A stretch of 64,000 nucleotides of DNA from Cylicocyclus nassatus (taxonomy: Eukaryota > Nematoda > Chromadorea > Rhabditida > Strongylidae), in contig CATQJL010000001.1 of the NCBI GenBank assembly GCA_958299035.1, forward strand, positions 53,184,333 to 53,248,332, read 5' to 3'. Numbering within the stretch: the first letter of the stretch is position 1; the number at the start of each line of letters is the position of its first letter. The position numbers and the translations under genes are program-made. Shown piece after piece: positions 23,592 through 33,900 of this stretch. Under the pieces are notes generated by a model. It had not been told where the DNA came from. It did no database searches and saw only the letters and a list, made by a program, of their open reading frames with translations.

Positions 23592-23603
23592 AAAGTTAAG
23601 AGA
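23592..23603. repeat. Target-site duplication (right) of the Penelope-like element
   Basis: Exact repeat of AAAGTTAAGAGA at 21436-21447. Confidence 0.8.
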
Positions 23604-23689
23604 GTCAGGCACTGAGCTACAAAAGCTCAGGCCGCCCGACTGTAATTCTCGTACATTCGACTACCTTTTCAGTTTTCGTAAGCATATAA

Positions 23690-24002
23690 CTAACTTTATA
23701 TTCAAGCATCCTGTTTGCGGAGGCGATGTTCATGTACGCTGCCTGCGATTTCTGTCTGGTGGCCATGAAGATCTTTCGCTCACTGGAGATTTCGGAGCTG
23801 ATAATTGCTAAAGTATTCTACCATATCTATAACTACGCTTACGCTATGATAATTCCCCTGCAACTATGCTGTCTCATAGAAAGATTCGCAGCGACACTAT
23901 TTATTCGGACCTATGAATACAACCGGAAATGGTATTTGCTATTCCTGTCGCAACCATTTTGTTTTGCATTCATATTTGCATTCAACAACATAATCAGAAA
24001 AG
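23690..24002 (+). CDS. Exon resembling nematode serpentine receptor class E (Sre), partial
   Basis: The open frame ends in AG|GTAAAC, a plausible splice donor after 24002. An in-frame TAA at 23687-23689 limits it upstream. A TTTTCAG (ending 23672) and an ATTCAAG (ending 23706) are candidate acceptors. The translation is hydrophobic, with three likely membrane segments (AAIDFCLV-type, YAYAMIIPLQLCCL and LLFLSQPFCFAFIFAF). It contains IERFAATLFIRTYE, matching the ER..AT......YE signature that I know from Sre chemoreceptors of nematodes. These are seven-helix receptors of sensory neurons. No other exon is recognised nearby, and the Penelope insertion ends only about 90 bp upstream. It could be a gene fragment. 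Confidence 0.5.
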
Positions 24003-24553
24003 GTAAACTTTTGCAAAATGGTCCGCATAAACGGCAAAAAATTCTGTTTCTTGTTATTTTATATATTCAACCAGTAAATCATGCAAGTCCTTTAACATTC
24101 AATGCATGTGGTTAGATGCAAACCACGCGATTGCACGTTGCTAGAATGATTTTTGCTTTTCTGCGTTCTTCTACTTCATAAGTTTGCTAAACTTTGACTA
24201 ATGGCTTAATCGGTAATTTTTTTAGTTTGTGAATTCCTCAACTTTTCCTAATTTCTCTCTTTATAGATGAGATGCAAAATTTTGCCATTTTGTAAATTAT
24301 GGTGTGAGCTACAAATCTGCACAACTTGTTTTATTTCCAATGGCTGCGCATTCCCGAAGATAGGAAAATCAAGCTTTTAGGTTCTACATGTTCTTTACAA
24401 CTCGAAATGCTTACACCATTTTGTTTGCATCATATCCTTGAAATGTTAGAAACGCATGAGTTTTGCAACGCACTAAAGTTTGGGACATTTAAACGACGCT
24501 TTGTTGCCATAAAAGTTTGGAACAGTTTTGATATCACTACATAAACAAGCACT
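24003..24553. other. Possible intron or downstream region, no exon recognised
   Basis: AT-rich DNA after the Sre-like exon. A 72-codon frame (24326-24544) has no recognisable Sre feature. I cannot say whether the gene continues. Confidence 0.35.
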
Positions 24554-25017
24554 CAGATCATAACCGGGGGCAGGCGACCATGCTGGCTTTTGCATAGATT
24601 GGTTGCGGCGCAGTGGCTGCATTCTTGCGGACCTTCCGCGAAAGTATGCAGAATTATCGGGGCCCACGGTCGTCTGTAAGGGACCGCGCAGTCCGTGAGT
24701 ACCTTTCGCTGGGAGAAACTTCCAAAACTCGGATTGAACCGTCGATCACTCCTCTATTATGTAGAGTGTTACCTTTGTTCGGCGTACGCCTGAGTAAAAA
24801 GAGTCCGAGCGCCTGCTGAAAGTTTGGCCCGCGCTCGCTGAAAGAGGTTATTTGACGAGTGCTTGCAGAAGATATTGTATTGCTGCCTGCTGGCAGAACA
24901 CGGAGGCACCTCGCTGAAGGTTTGGCCATGCCCCAAAATTTTGTTGACCGCTTGCAGAAAAGCGCGAGTTTGCGGACCGCCCGCCTCAGATAATCGCTTT
25001 TCCGGCGATTATCTGAG
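24554..25017. mobile_element. CCGGGGGCAGGCGG-TIR element, copy A
   Basis: The left end CAGATCATAACCGGGGGCAG and the right end CCGGCGATTATCTG are inverted relatives of the family ends. Internal landmarks are GCGCAGTGGCTGCATTCTTGCGGA, a GGTCGTCTGTAAGGGACCGC hairpin and a GCGAGTTTGCGGACCGCC stretch. The right end forms a 33-bp palindrome (24986-25018) with the start of copy B. Confidence 0.65.
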
Positions 25018-25723
25018 GCGGAGCGCTCTCGCATTCTCGTGGACTTTTCGCCAAAATAGCAAAGTTGTTGATTGCCGCACGGTCCTTTGTGAAAGACCGC
25101 ACAGTTTGTAGGTACTTTCCACTGGGAGAAGGCACCCCAAACTCGGCTAATCAGATCATCGATAACACCGCTGTAAGGCAGGCGCTATACTGCTCGAGGA
25201 GTATAGCATGGCGACTGACGATCGCCATTTTCGGCGACTACACGTTTAATACGTATCATTAGCGACTGGCGATCGCCAATATCGGCGACTACACGTTTCA
25301 TACGTATCGATTTGACGTGTGGTAACTTGTTTGGCGATTGGCGATACGATACGCATCAAACGTTTAGTCGCCACGACCGGCGATCGCCAATACCGGCGAC
25401 AAAAATCGCCGATTTTACACGTATTTGATGCATATCGATCGTCGCCATGCTATACTCCTCGAAGAGTATAGCGCCTGCCTAAGGTTAACATCTTATATGG
25501 CAGAGGTGCGTAACAGATTCATATCGCTTGCTGAATTTTTGGCCAGAGCTTGCTGAAAGAAATTATTTGACGACCGCTCGCAGAGAACTTTGCATTGCTG
25601 CCCGTTTAAACATGCGACAGTAAAGGAAGTACCGCTCGCTAAAGGTTCGGCCACACCCCAAAATTCTGACGACCGCCTGCAAAAATGCGAATTTGCGGAC
25701 CGCCTGCCCCCGGTAATTATCTG
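25018..25723. mobile_element. CCGGGGGCAGGCGG-TIR element, copy B, left-truncated, with nested element
   Basis: It begins within the family (CGCATTCTCGTGGACTTTT) and ends with the standard ACCGCCTGCCCCCGGTAATTATCTG. It is joined directly to copy A, giving a tandem dimer. A 305-bp element (25176-25480) interrupts it. Confidence 0.62.
25176..25480. mobile_element. Nested 305-bp TIR element with hairpin ends
   Basis: The left arm AGGCAGGCGCTATACT...AGTATAGCATGGCGAC is inverted at the right end. Each arm also contains its own small hairpin (TATACT..TCGAGGAGTATA). The interior repeats GGCGATCGCCA and CGGCGAC words. Non-autonomous. Confidence 0.78.
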
Positions 25724-25989
25724 AGAAGGTGTCCCTCATTGAATTGCATGAAACTCTGCTTTAAAGTAACCTGAATAACGATTTGGTGACAAAAATATAC
25801 GCATTCATTTGCGACTGATAGTTCTTCATTAAGAGCTCCCCAATTCCTAAGCTGGTTGTTTGTGTAGCCATCTGCCATTTACTGTATCTGCATGAGCTCT
25901 GATTCAGTATTATCTCTCTTCCTCTTCACTCTCTCCTAGGTCACTGATAGGGATTGAACAGCAGCAACTATGGCAAGTATGTCCTGTTC

Positions 25990-26723
25990 TACAGGGTGTC
26001 TCAAAAAATGCGAACACTGTTTGATCGTTAATATCTTTCTTCCCAACAAGTCTTTTGCCTTGTTTTAGGTACCGTTTTGTAGAGCTGGCTTCAACTTAGA
26101 TTTACAGTATGGAGCGAATCATCTATCGCTCTTCATTACTGTAGGATTACGGTAAGAACTTCGACAAGGATTTCATCTATCGCTCTTCATTACTGTAGGA
26201 TTACGGTAAGAACTTCGACAAGGATTTTAGGCAATTGGAGGCCATATTCTGCCTCGGAACAGAACCAAACAAGCCAAAAACTCTTATACTATGGTAATGG
26301 CAGCCGCTGATTTTAAATTTGAAATTCCCATTTTACTGTGATGGTTCTTTCCTAAGTTATCTCCGGTAAATCGTAATAACTCAATTCCCAGCATTTGTCA
26401 GAAATGTGATTACACCGTCAAAAAGGCTGAAAACATCGCAAAAAGTTGTGTAGTGGAATCAGCGTAAACGAAAACCTTAGTACATGATTTTTCAGATTTT
26501 TTGAAAATAATTTTGTTAGATGGCATATTTCACAATGGATCCACATGTTAAAAATTCATACCGTAATCCTACAGTAACGGAAAGCGATCGATGGCTCGCT
26601 CCATACTGCAAATCTAAGTTCAACCTCGCTCTACAAAATGGTGCCTCAAGCTCGGCGAAAGACATGAAAGCAACGGAGTTATTAACGATCAAACAGTGTT
26701 CACATTTTTTGGGACATCCTGTA
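25990..26723. mobile_element. TA-flanked foldback element, mariner-like (734 bp)
   Basis: The left end TACAGGGTGTCTCAAAAAAT and the right end ATTTTTTGGGACATCCTGTA are inverted. The matching continues inward for roughly 170 bp, including GTTTGATCGTTAAT and GTAGGATTACGG. TA at both edges and the CAGGGTGTC ends fit the Tc1/mariner superfamily. There is no transposase. Its left part contains an exact 54-bp tandem duplication. Confidence 0.78.
26120..26227. repeat. 54-bp perfect tandem duplication
   Basis: The segment starting CATCTATCGCTCTTCATTAC occurs twice in direct succession (26120-26173 and 26174-26227) without a difference. This is a recent duplication inside the left arm of the foldback element. 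Confidence 0.93.
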
Positions 26724-26909
26724 CTTTAGCTAGGTCAAGATCTTCAGTTTGCTTTGGACTTGCAGGAATCAGGCGTGATAATGCGTCGGCTTGCCCAGAT
26801 TCGCTGGTTTACCTATACCGCCGATCAAAATCATATTCGAGAATACGAATTTCCACCTTTGGAGTCGATTTGCTGCATAGTTGGGTAGAACATGCTTTGG
26901 TCCAATTAC

Positions 26910-27481
26910 TCACATTTTTCGGGGGCAAGCGGCCATCCGATTTATGGGCGGGCGGGCACCGCAAAAATAGTTCGCTAATTTCTTGCGGTCCGCTTGCAGA
27001 TATTTGGAAGAATTTTAATGAAATATTAGAAATGCTTGGAGAACAATCGCGGTTTCCTTATAAATTAGCTGCGGCGCAGTAGCCGCATTATCGCGGACTT
27101 TCCGCGAGAATATGCAAAATTTTCAAGGGCCGCATGGTCCTTTCTGAAAGACCGCACATCCCTTAGGTACTTTTCGTTAAGAGAAAGTACCTCAAACTTG
27201 AGTAATTAAACCATCGATGACACCTCTGCAGCATAGAGTCTCACATTTGCTCGACGTACGTCCGAAACTGCTTAAAAAGAGTCCGAGCGCCTGCTGAAAG
27301 TTTTGCCAGCGTTTGCTGAAAGAGATTATTTGATGAGCGCTTGCAGAAAATTGTGTTGCGGCCCGCTTGCAGAACATTAGACGGTAAAGGAAGTACAGCT
27401 CGCCGAAGATTTGGCCACGCCCCAAAATTCTGCTGCAGAAAAGTGCGAGTTTGCAGACCGCCTGCCCCCGGCGATTATCTG
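26910..27481. mobile_element. CCGGGGGCAGGCGG-TIR element, copy C
   Basis: A degraded left end (CACATTTTTCGGGGGCAAGC) and a well-kept right end (CCGCCTGCCCCCGGCGATTA then TCTG) bound the copy. It shares GCGGTCCGCTTGCAGA, the GCGGACTTTCCGCGAG hairpin and CGCATGGTCCTTTC with copy D at 41412-41996. Confidence 0.65.
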
Positions 27482-27994
27482 AGTATGTGTAGCAATGGTT
27501 TGTAGTTCGTTAATAGTGGGAAAAGACGTTCGTAAATGTATCGATATTTGTGCACAGTGAAAATCAATGAAATACCAAATTTGTCCATAGTTTTTTCTAC
27601 AGCAGTAAGACTTCGACTCGCACGGATCATAGCCTTTCCTTTCCGTCAGGCATTAAGATCGCTGCTCGTATGCCATAATCTGAAGCTTCGGCGGCTACGA
27701 TTATGGGTATATTTGTTGAAGTGTGTTAGAAGTAAGCCTGAATCTATCACTTCTGTAGCATGATTGAACGCATCTTCACATTTTTTCGTTCACAAAAGAG
27801 TATTGTGAAGTTTTTTCAGCAGTGCAACCAAATCAATTAAAGATTTGATTTCGATAGTAGAAGTGCCGCCGAATAACTTAACTAGTGCTGCCTTAGTAAT
27901 AACTTAACTTAATAACTTAACTTAACTTATTATATATGCGCATTTCGGTAAGAAATCGCATATATGACAGCAGCTGTACTACGGACAATTTATC
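27482..27994. other. No gene recognised; AACTTAACTT low complexity
   Basis: Short frames only. A small TAACTTAACTTAA-rich run lies at about 27895-27935. Confidence 0.5.
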
Positions 27995-28337
27995 ATATGT
28001 CCACGAGGTAAAAGCGGAGATTATATGTCAAACTGGGATGGTCTACTCCATTTACCGTCTGAGGAGACGAGTGTGTAGCTGAAAGCACGTCCCCTATGTT
28101 TTCGTATGAAAGAACACTTAGATGGAGAGTTAAACAGCGAACTTCCACCCGTTAGGAACGCACAAAGTACTAAGGCATGAAAGATCCAGTTTTGAAGTGA
28201 CCGTTAAAATATTATCCGTGAACCTTAAGACGGCTGCTCGCAAGTTTCTAGAAGCATTGTGGATTCATGCTAAAAATCCACAAATTAACCGTAAAAAAGA
28301 ATGTCTCGCAATCACAAGAAACTATCTCCTTATCTGA
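27995..28337 (+). pseudogene. Decayed Penelope-like element, GIY-YIG C-terminus
   Basis: Stop-interrupted translation on the plus strand can be matched step by step with the intact domain at 21750-22283. ICPRGKSGDYM corresponds to CPYGKEGDCM. RPLCFRMKEHLDG (from 28088) corresponds to RPLCSRIKEHVDG. FLEALWIHAKNPQINRKKE (28197-28337 frame) corresponds to the LEAFWINAKCP end. The two copies are well diverged, so this is an older or different subfamily. The CR1 element starts right after it. Confidence 0.8.
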
Positions 28338-28386
28338 GCCAACTGTACTGACCTTCCATTTGGGACTTCCATAAACGATTGATAAG

Positions 28387-28881
28387 ATGTTGACCCTTTT
28401 GTCTGAGAAGCTTCCTCAAATGGGCGGGGTGGATCCTTCCGCGGAGAAGCGGTCTAGAAGCATAGTTATAAGTGGGGTGGCCGAGGCGGAGGAAAGCACG
28501 GGCTATCAGGATAGACAGCTTGACCTGGAGAAGAAAGTTGGCGGTATTTTAGAGATTCTCCAAGTGGAGTGTCGTCCTGTAGAATTGTACAGGATGGGTA
28601 GAATGGTTTTAAATCCTGCACGGCCTCGCTTGGTCAAGGTAGTGCTGCCGTCTATAGCTCATTGGCGCACAGCCTTGGCCAATGCTCGACTTCTTCGGTC
28701 CTCAGGTTTCCCTGACATCTTCGTCAGGAAAAGTATGACCCCTGAGGAACGGAAGAGAGACTATGAGTTACGAGTAGAGGCTCGTGAGCGTAACAAAGGT
28801 AAGCAATCTAAGGAGTGGGTGGTGTACCGCGATGAAGTTGTACACATTTCTAGTCTTTCCCGGAATTCGGGAAACGCATAA
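28387..28881 (+). CDS. CR1 LINE ORF1 protein
   Basis: This 164-codon frame precedes ORF2 and is the likely nucleic-acid-binding ORF1 product. Features are a SRSIVISGVAE start, LYRMGRM, a PRPRLVKVVLPS segment and RKSMTPEERKRDYELR followed by a basic tail. The same order occurs in ORF1 proteins of invertebrate CR1-like elements that I know. It may be shorter than a complete ORF1, since the Penelope relict ends only 50 bp upstream and no zinc-finger part is seen. The ATG at 28387 is the first in the frame. The stop at 28881 overlaps the start of the ORF2 frame. Confidence 0.72.
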   Translation: MLTLLSEKLPQMGGVDPSAEKRSRSIVISGVAEAEESTGYQDRQLDLEKKVGGILEILQVECRPVELYRMGRMVLNPARPRLVKVVLPSIAHWRTALANARLLRSSGFPDIFVRKSMTPEERKRDYELRVEARERNKGKQSKEWVVYRDEVVHISSLSRNSGNA

Positions 28882-28955
28882 ATGAGCATGGCCCTTCTGC
28901 AAATCTGAAGATATGCTTATTCAATGCGCGTAGCCTACTGAAGAAGCTGCATCTC

Positions 28956-31490
28956 TTGCAATCTCTTATTTCTCAACAAAAACCTGATTTTATTTTTATA
29001 ACAGAAACTTGGCTCACTGCAAAAATTCTTGACTCTGAGGTTCTTGGAGGTTTGCCGTACTGTCTTTTTCGTTCCGATAGACGCTGTAGAAGGGGTGGTG
29101 GAGTGTGCTGCTTAGTTAAAGCAAATATTCTGGTTGCAAGTGTTGATGCAAGTTCTGGATCTAAAGCAGATGTGCTGAGTGTACAAGTCATGCATCCAGT
29201 ATCTGGTTTCAAGGTACAATTTGTCACGGTTTACCGCCCACCCAATTCTAATAAAGAGGATGATAACAGCTTGATGGATTACTTGAGTTGCCAGTTGTTG
29301 GATAATACACAAACCATTCTTCTTGGTGACTTCAACCTACAAATTGACTGGAAAGAGATGAAATCATTCAATGCTGCCTCTGCTCCCTTCTTAGATTTTG
29401 TCACCAATTTTTCCTTGAAACAACATGTTAGTGTGCCTACCCATGCGGGTAACATTCTAGACTTAGTGCTCTCGTCTGCCTCGGACATATCGAATGTGAC
29501 TGTGCTTCCACCTCTTGGCTCTTCGGATCATAGCATTATCATTTTTGATCTTGAAATGATGTCTAATTTGACTGTTCCCACTCTACCTCTGCCTGATTTT
29601 CGAAATGTAGACTACGCTTCTCTTGACAGCTATCTTTCCACTATTGATTGGCTATCTCTTTTTGATCAATATATTTCTTGTTCCGATGTTTACAAAAGAT
29701 TTTGCAATGTTCTTTATGCAGCTCTCAGTTGCTTCGTCTCTCTGAAATTTTCATCTATGCATACTCCCAGTCTACCGCCACAGCTGCGTGCTTTATTTTT
29801 GCAGAAACAACATTTTTTTGATACCATAGATAACCCTCTTTGTGACCCACTCTACAAAAAAGTTTGTGCCGACATAGACCATCATTTAAAAAAATTCACA
29901 GCCTATCGTGAAAAGAAACTTGCTGCTAAGACTTCATCCAAACACCTTTTTCTGTATTTGAGAAAAAAAATGAAACCTACTGCTAAACTTCCCATTCTTA
30001 AAGATGCCCATGGTGTTTCGTACATTAGTGATACTGATAAAGCCGAAGCCCTTGGTACTTACTTTGCTAGTGTTTATTCTCCTGTCAGTAATTATGTTGC
30101 ATACACTACTTCGATGGATGTTAATGTGACGCCAACTCATAGCTGTGTTGACGTTTACTTTCATCCATCTAGTGTGTACAACTTCCTTAGAAAACTCAAG
30201 CCCTCTCATACGGAGACTTTTGATGGTATACCGCAAATTGTGTACTTGAAATGCGCGTCATCGCTTGCGGCTCCACTCGCGCACATTTTCAATATATCTA
30301 TGATGTTGGGAGAAGTTCCGCCTCTGTGGAAAGAAGCCTTGGTTACAGCCATACCTAAAGCTGATGGAGCACTTTTTCTCACCAGTTTTCGCCCTATCAG
30401 TTTACTGCCTACCCCTGTCAAAATCATGGAGAGAATTATACGAGGTAATTTAATTAATTGGCTCAACAACTCGGGTCTAATCCCTGATGAACAGCATGGA
30501 TTTTTGAACGGTGCTTCTACCACCACCAATTTGGTTGACAGTGTGTTCGATTGGAGCTTGGCGATCAATGAGGGCAAATCTGTTGACATTATTTACGTTG
30601 ACCTTACTAAGGCATTTGATAAGGTTTGCCATCCTAAGTTACTGACTAAATTAAGCAAAATCGGAATCGGAGGTAATCTGCTTTCCTGGTTTGCATCTTA
30701 TTTGCATGGTCGACATATGACTGTAAGAGTTGGACATCATTACTCCAAAAAGTACTGCTGCACTAGTGGTGTCCCTCAGGGGGGTGTGTTAGCCCCTTTG
30801 CTCTTCCTGATTTATACCCTCGATCTACCATCTGTTTTGAGAACCTCTCCTAGCATACAAGTAAAAATGTATGCTGATGATATAAAAATTTATGGAGCAT
30901 ATGATGAAGAGAAAGCCTCAGAAGTTCAGCTGGCTTTGCAAACTTCTCTTGATAATTTGATCAAATGGTGTGATAGCTGGGATCTAGCGTTGAACCTCAA
31001 CAAGTGCTCAACGCTTCATCTTGGTAATGCTTCTACAATCTCCTATCACATCAAAGGCACTACGCTGAAAAGATGTGATGCTGTTAGAGATCTGGGCGTC
31101 CTGATTGATACTAACCTTAGCTTCACTAAGCACGTCGATATGACAATCAAGAAAGCGTATTCCTCGCTTTTCATGCTTTTTCGAAATACTAGTACCAACT
31201 CCCCAAGGATACTGGTATCGCTCTATAAAGCGTTTGTTCTCCCTCACCTGGAATATTGTTCTCAGATATGGTCTCCCTTCCGCAAAAAAGATATGGGTAG
31301 AGTAGAAAAGGTTCAACAACTTTTTACGAGGTTGTTGTACAGACGTGTATCACCCAGAATGGCCCCACCTGAATACCACGACCGTCTTAAGAAGCTTCAT
31401 ATGCAGTCTTTAACACATCGGCGAGTATTTTCGGACCTTGTATTCTGCTTTCAAGTTTTGAGGAGAGAGAACAAACTAAAAGCTAGCAAG
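28956..31490 (+). pseudogene. CR1 LINE ORF2, N-terminal 845 codons (endonuclease and reverse transcriptase)
   Basis: ORF2 makes the target-nicking endonuclease and the reverse transcriptase. Endonuclease marks, in residues from 28956, are TETWL (16-20), GDFN (124-127), ILDLVL (167-172) and SSDHS (189-193). Reverse transcriptase marks are AIPKADG...FRPISLL (465-484), motif A YVDLTKAFDKV (547-557), motif B SGVPQGGVLAPL (604-615) and motif C YADDIK (639-644). All catalytic residues are present. The frame is open upstream to about 28880 (KICLFNARS), so the true start lies before 28956. After residue 845 the frame enters the palindromic insertion and runs on for 59 foreign residues to 31670. The real C-terminus lies at 34092-34311. 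Confidence 0.93.
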
Positions 31491-31681
31491 TACAATACCG
31501 CTCACAGAATGTGCAAAATTTCCGTAAATGTCGCGAAATTCCGAAAATGTCGCGGAATTCCGAAAATTCCGCGAACTTTCCGGAATTTCGCGAAGTTTCG
31601 CGAAATTCCAGGAATTTCGCGGATATTTCGGAATTTCGCGGTATTCACGGAAATTTTGCATACTTTGTGAGCGGTATTGTA
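31491..31681. mobile_element. Palindromic MITE, left copy
   Basis: TA-CAATACCGCTCA at one end and TGAGCGGTATTG-TA at the other. The interior consists of TTCCGAAAATTCCGCGAA-type words and is almost entirely self-complementary. The length of 191 bp equals that of the right copy. The TA flanks suggest the Tc1/mariner mechanism. Confidence 0.9.
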
Positions 31682-31691
31682 TAGTAATATC

Positions 31692-32156
31692 ATAAGTGGG
31701 CGGGGCTTACAGTTCACAGCTAAAAAGCGAAAAATCGATATTTTGGAGGTTGATGAACCACCAAATCCTCAAAAATAGATAGAATCGGTCTTCTGAGGGC
31801 CGTAAAATCCCGAAAATCGACAAAAATCGATAAAATCACTATCCTGGAGGTTTCGAAATACCGAAAATTGACAAAAATCGATAAAGTCAATATTTTGAAG
31901 GTTGCGAAATCCCAGAAATTGACGAAAATCGATATCCCAAAAATCGGCAAAATTGATAAAATTGATATTTTGAAGGTTGCAAAATCCCGAAAATTGACAA
32001 AAATCGATAAAATCGATATTCTGAAGGTTTCGAGATTTCGGAAATCGGTAAAATTATCGAAAAACTAAGCGAAAAATTCGAAAAACTCCATAATAAGCTC
32101 AATTCCAGTGCTTTTATACAGCTGAATCTCCTCCAAGCAAGCTCCGCCCACTTTAT
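31692..32156. repeat. Foldback element with 51-bp minisatellite
   Basis: Ends ATAAGTGGGCGGGGCTT and AAGCTCCGCCCACTTTAT are inverted with small differences. Inside, about five units of a 51-bp repeat (31801-32045, words AAATCGATAAAATCGATATT and GAAGGTTGCGAAATCC) run head to tail. Since 51 is a multiple of three, a 17-residue repeat appears in the translation. It is not a gene. Confidence 0.75.
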
Positions 32157-33435
32157 ACCCCCACATCACGATCGAAATTGAAGAAAATAAGAAAAATTAA
32201 GAAAAAATAAGGGAAAATAAGCGAAAATCGCGTTTTTCTAAGCTTATTTACCCCTTTCTAGCCGGTTTCAGCCCCCTAACCAGGTCCAGATGGCCGCAGG
32301 TAACTATCACACGCGCTGCACAAATAAAGAGAGGGGGAAAAATGAGGGGGAGAAAGAGGAGAAGTTGCGAGACCCTGAACTAAAAAAAAACGTCCGGGAA
32401 GGTTTATAGATGGGCTCCCACAGGCGGAGCCCCTACATTTTCTCCGAATTATATGTGGTGTCCCCCTCGAATACAAACTGAAGAATGGCTATCCCAGCCC
32501 ATCATTCCTAGTCTCCACGGAGATAAAATTCAAAATATGCACTATCGCCTTTATATAACGCCTCCTACAGGGAATCTCTAGGCACAAGCTACCCCCAGAA
32601 AAATAGAGCTAGAAAAACTACATGTCAATGGCCACATGAAATTACCCCAGCTCTGCAACTCGTAGAGATATAAGGCGCCGAAGTCGCCCTTGTTGACAGA
32701 TTTCCCAAGTTCGGCTGTCAATTAGGCACTTTTAATGGAAATTTGTTATTCTACGACTTTCTCTCTAAAAATCATATTTTCAGAGATCTGTCGAATAAAA
32801 CAAACCCCAGCCCCGTAACTGTAATATTCGCAGAGTTATTAGCCCCCCAACATGCATGCTCAGGACGTAAAATCGGCTCTCCCAAAGTTACCCCGTAATT
32901 CCCCCAAAAATCACGTTAGACACCTGTTTCATACTTATACATTACATATTTTTTCCAGCTTCTTAGAAGCAATACACATTGATATAGCGCGATCGCTCCT
33001 CACTCTTGGCCTCGGCGCAAAATTTGGTCAAAATATTGAGGTTTTCGGATTGACCGCAAACTTCACTCATAGTGGTTCTTGGTCCCGATCTTTACGAAAA
33101 TCCTATTTATTTTGCACTAGAGAGTCTTACAGTAAAGCTAAAGTGAGATAGAAGTAGCTGAACCAATCAAGATCGCAACTTCGCCTGCACTTTTCCCCTA
33201 CCTGTTGCGGAAATTGTCTGCAAATTTTTGTGAGTTGAAAACTTTGTGAACACCTCTATCGGACCATGCTTAGCACAGATCTTTATTTGAATTGTTCGTC
33301 AGATTATGATGTTACAAAATCGCCTTCTCATGAATTCTCTTTCAAATTCGAAAGTCGTGTAATTTGGCAGATATTCTATCCTACAATGTGCCACCAGCAG
33401 CAAAACAATGTAAGAAATGTTGTTAGCACGTCGAG
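32157..33435. other. Cargo DNA of the composite insertion, no gene recognised
   Basis: Frames reach 99 codons without a recognisable domain. No transposase-like DDE pattern is seen. It may be ordinary genomic DNA carried along or decayed repeat. Confidence 0.45.
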
Positions 33436-33559
33436 TACAATACCGCTCACAGAATGTGCAAAATTTCCCTGAATATCGCAAAATTCCGAAAATTCCGCGA
33501 ACTTTCCGGAATTTCGCGACATTCACGGAAATTTTGCAAGTTATGTGAATGGTATTGTA
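33436..33559. mobile_element. Palindromic MITE, short variant (124 bp)
   Basis: Same ends as the 191-bp MITEs and TA on both sides, but the interior is 67 bp shorter and diverged. It is an internal-deletion form of the family lying inside the composite insertion. Confidence 0.85.
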
Positions 33560-33646
33560 GAATGCAAGAAGATGCCCAACGATTGTTACAAGAGCGCAAC
33601 GATACCAGTGTGGAAGAACAAGGGGGATATAACAGACTGCTCTACA

Positions 33647-33873
33647 TACAATACCGCTCATAATTCGTCAAAAAAGTCGCCGGATTGCGGCGGAGTGCGC
33701 TAGAGTGCGTCGGAGTGTGGCGGAGTGTGGCGCAGTGCGCCAGAGTGCGTCGGAGTGTGGCGGACTGCGGCGGAGTGCGCTAGAGTGCGTCGGAGTGTGG
33801 CGGAGTGCGGCGGAGTGCGGCGGAGTGCGCCGCACTCCGGCGACTTTTTTGACGAATTATGATCGGTATTGTA
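33647..33873. mobile_element. MITE with the same ends but an unrelated interior (227 bp)
   Basis: TA-CAATACCGCTCA at the left and CGGTATTG-TA at the right match the neighbouring MITEs. Inside, TTCGTCAAAAAAGTCGCCGG and its inverted copy enclose a minisatellite of CGGAGTGCG / CGGAGTGTGG units. End-sharing with a different core suggests movement by the same transposase. Confidence 0.82.
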
Positions 33874-33900
33874 TATGGAGTGAGTGGAAGGAAATACACA

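Noticed and set aside
31687..32156. 66-residue lysine/isoleucine repeat protein (17-residue period)
   Set aside because: Reflects a 51-bp minisatellite inside a foldback element. The antisense strand is open as well.
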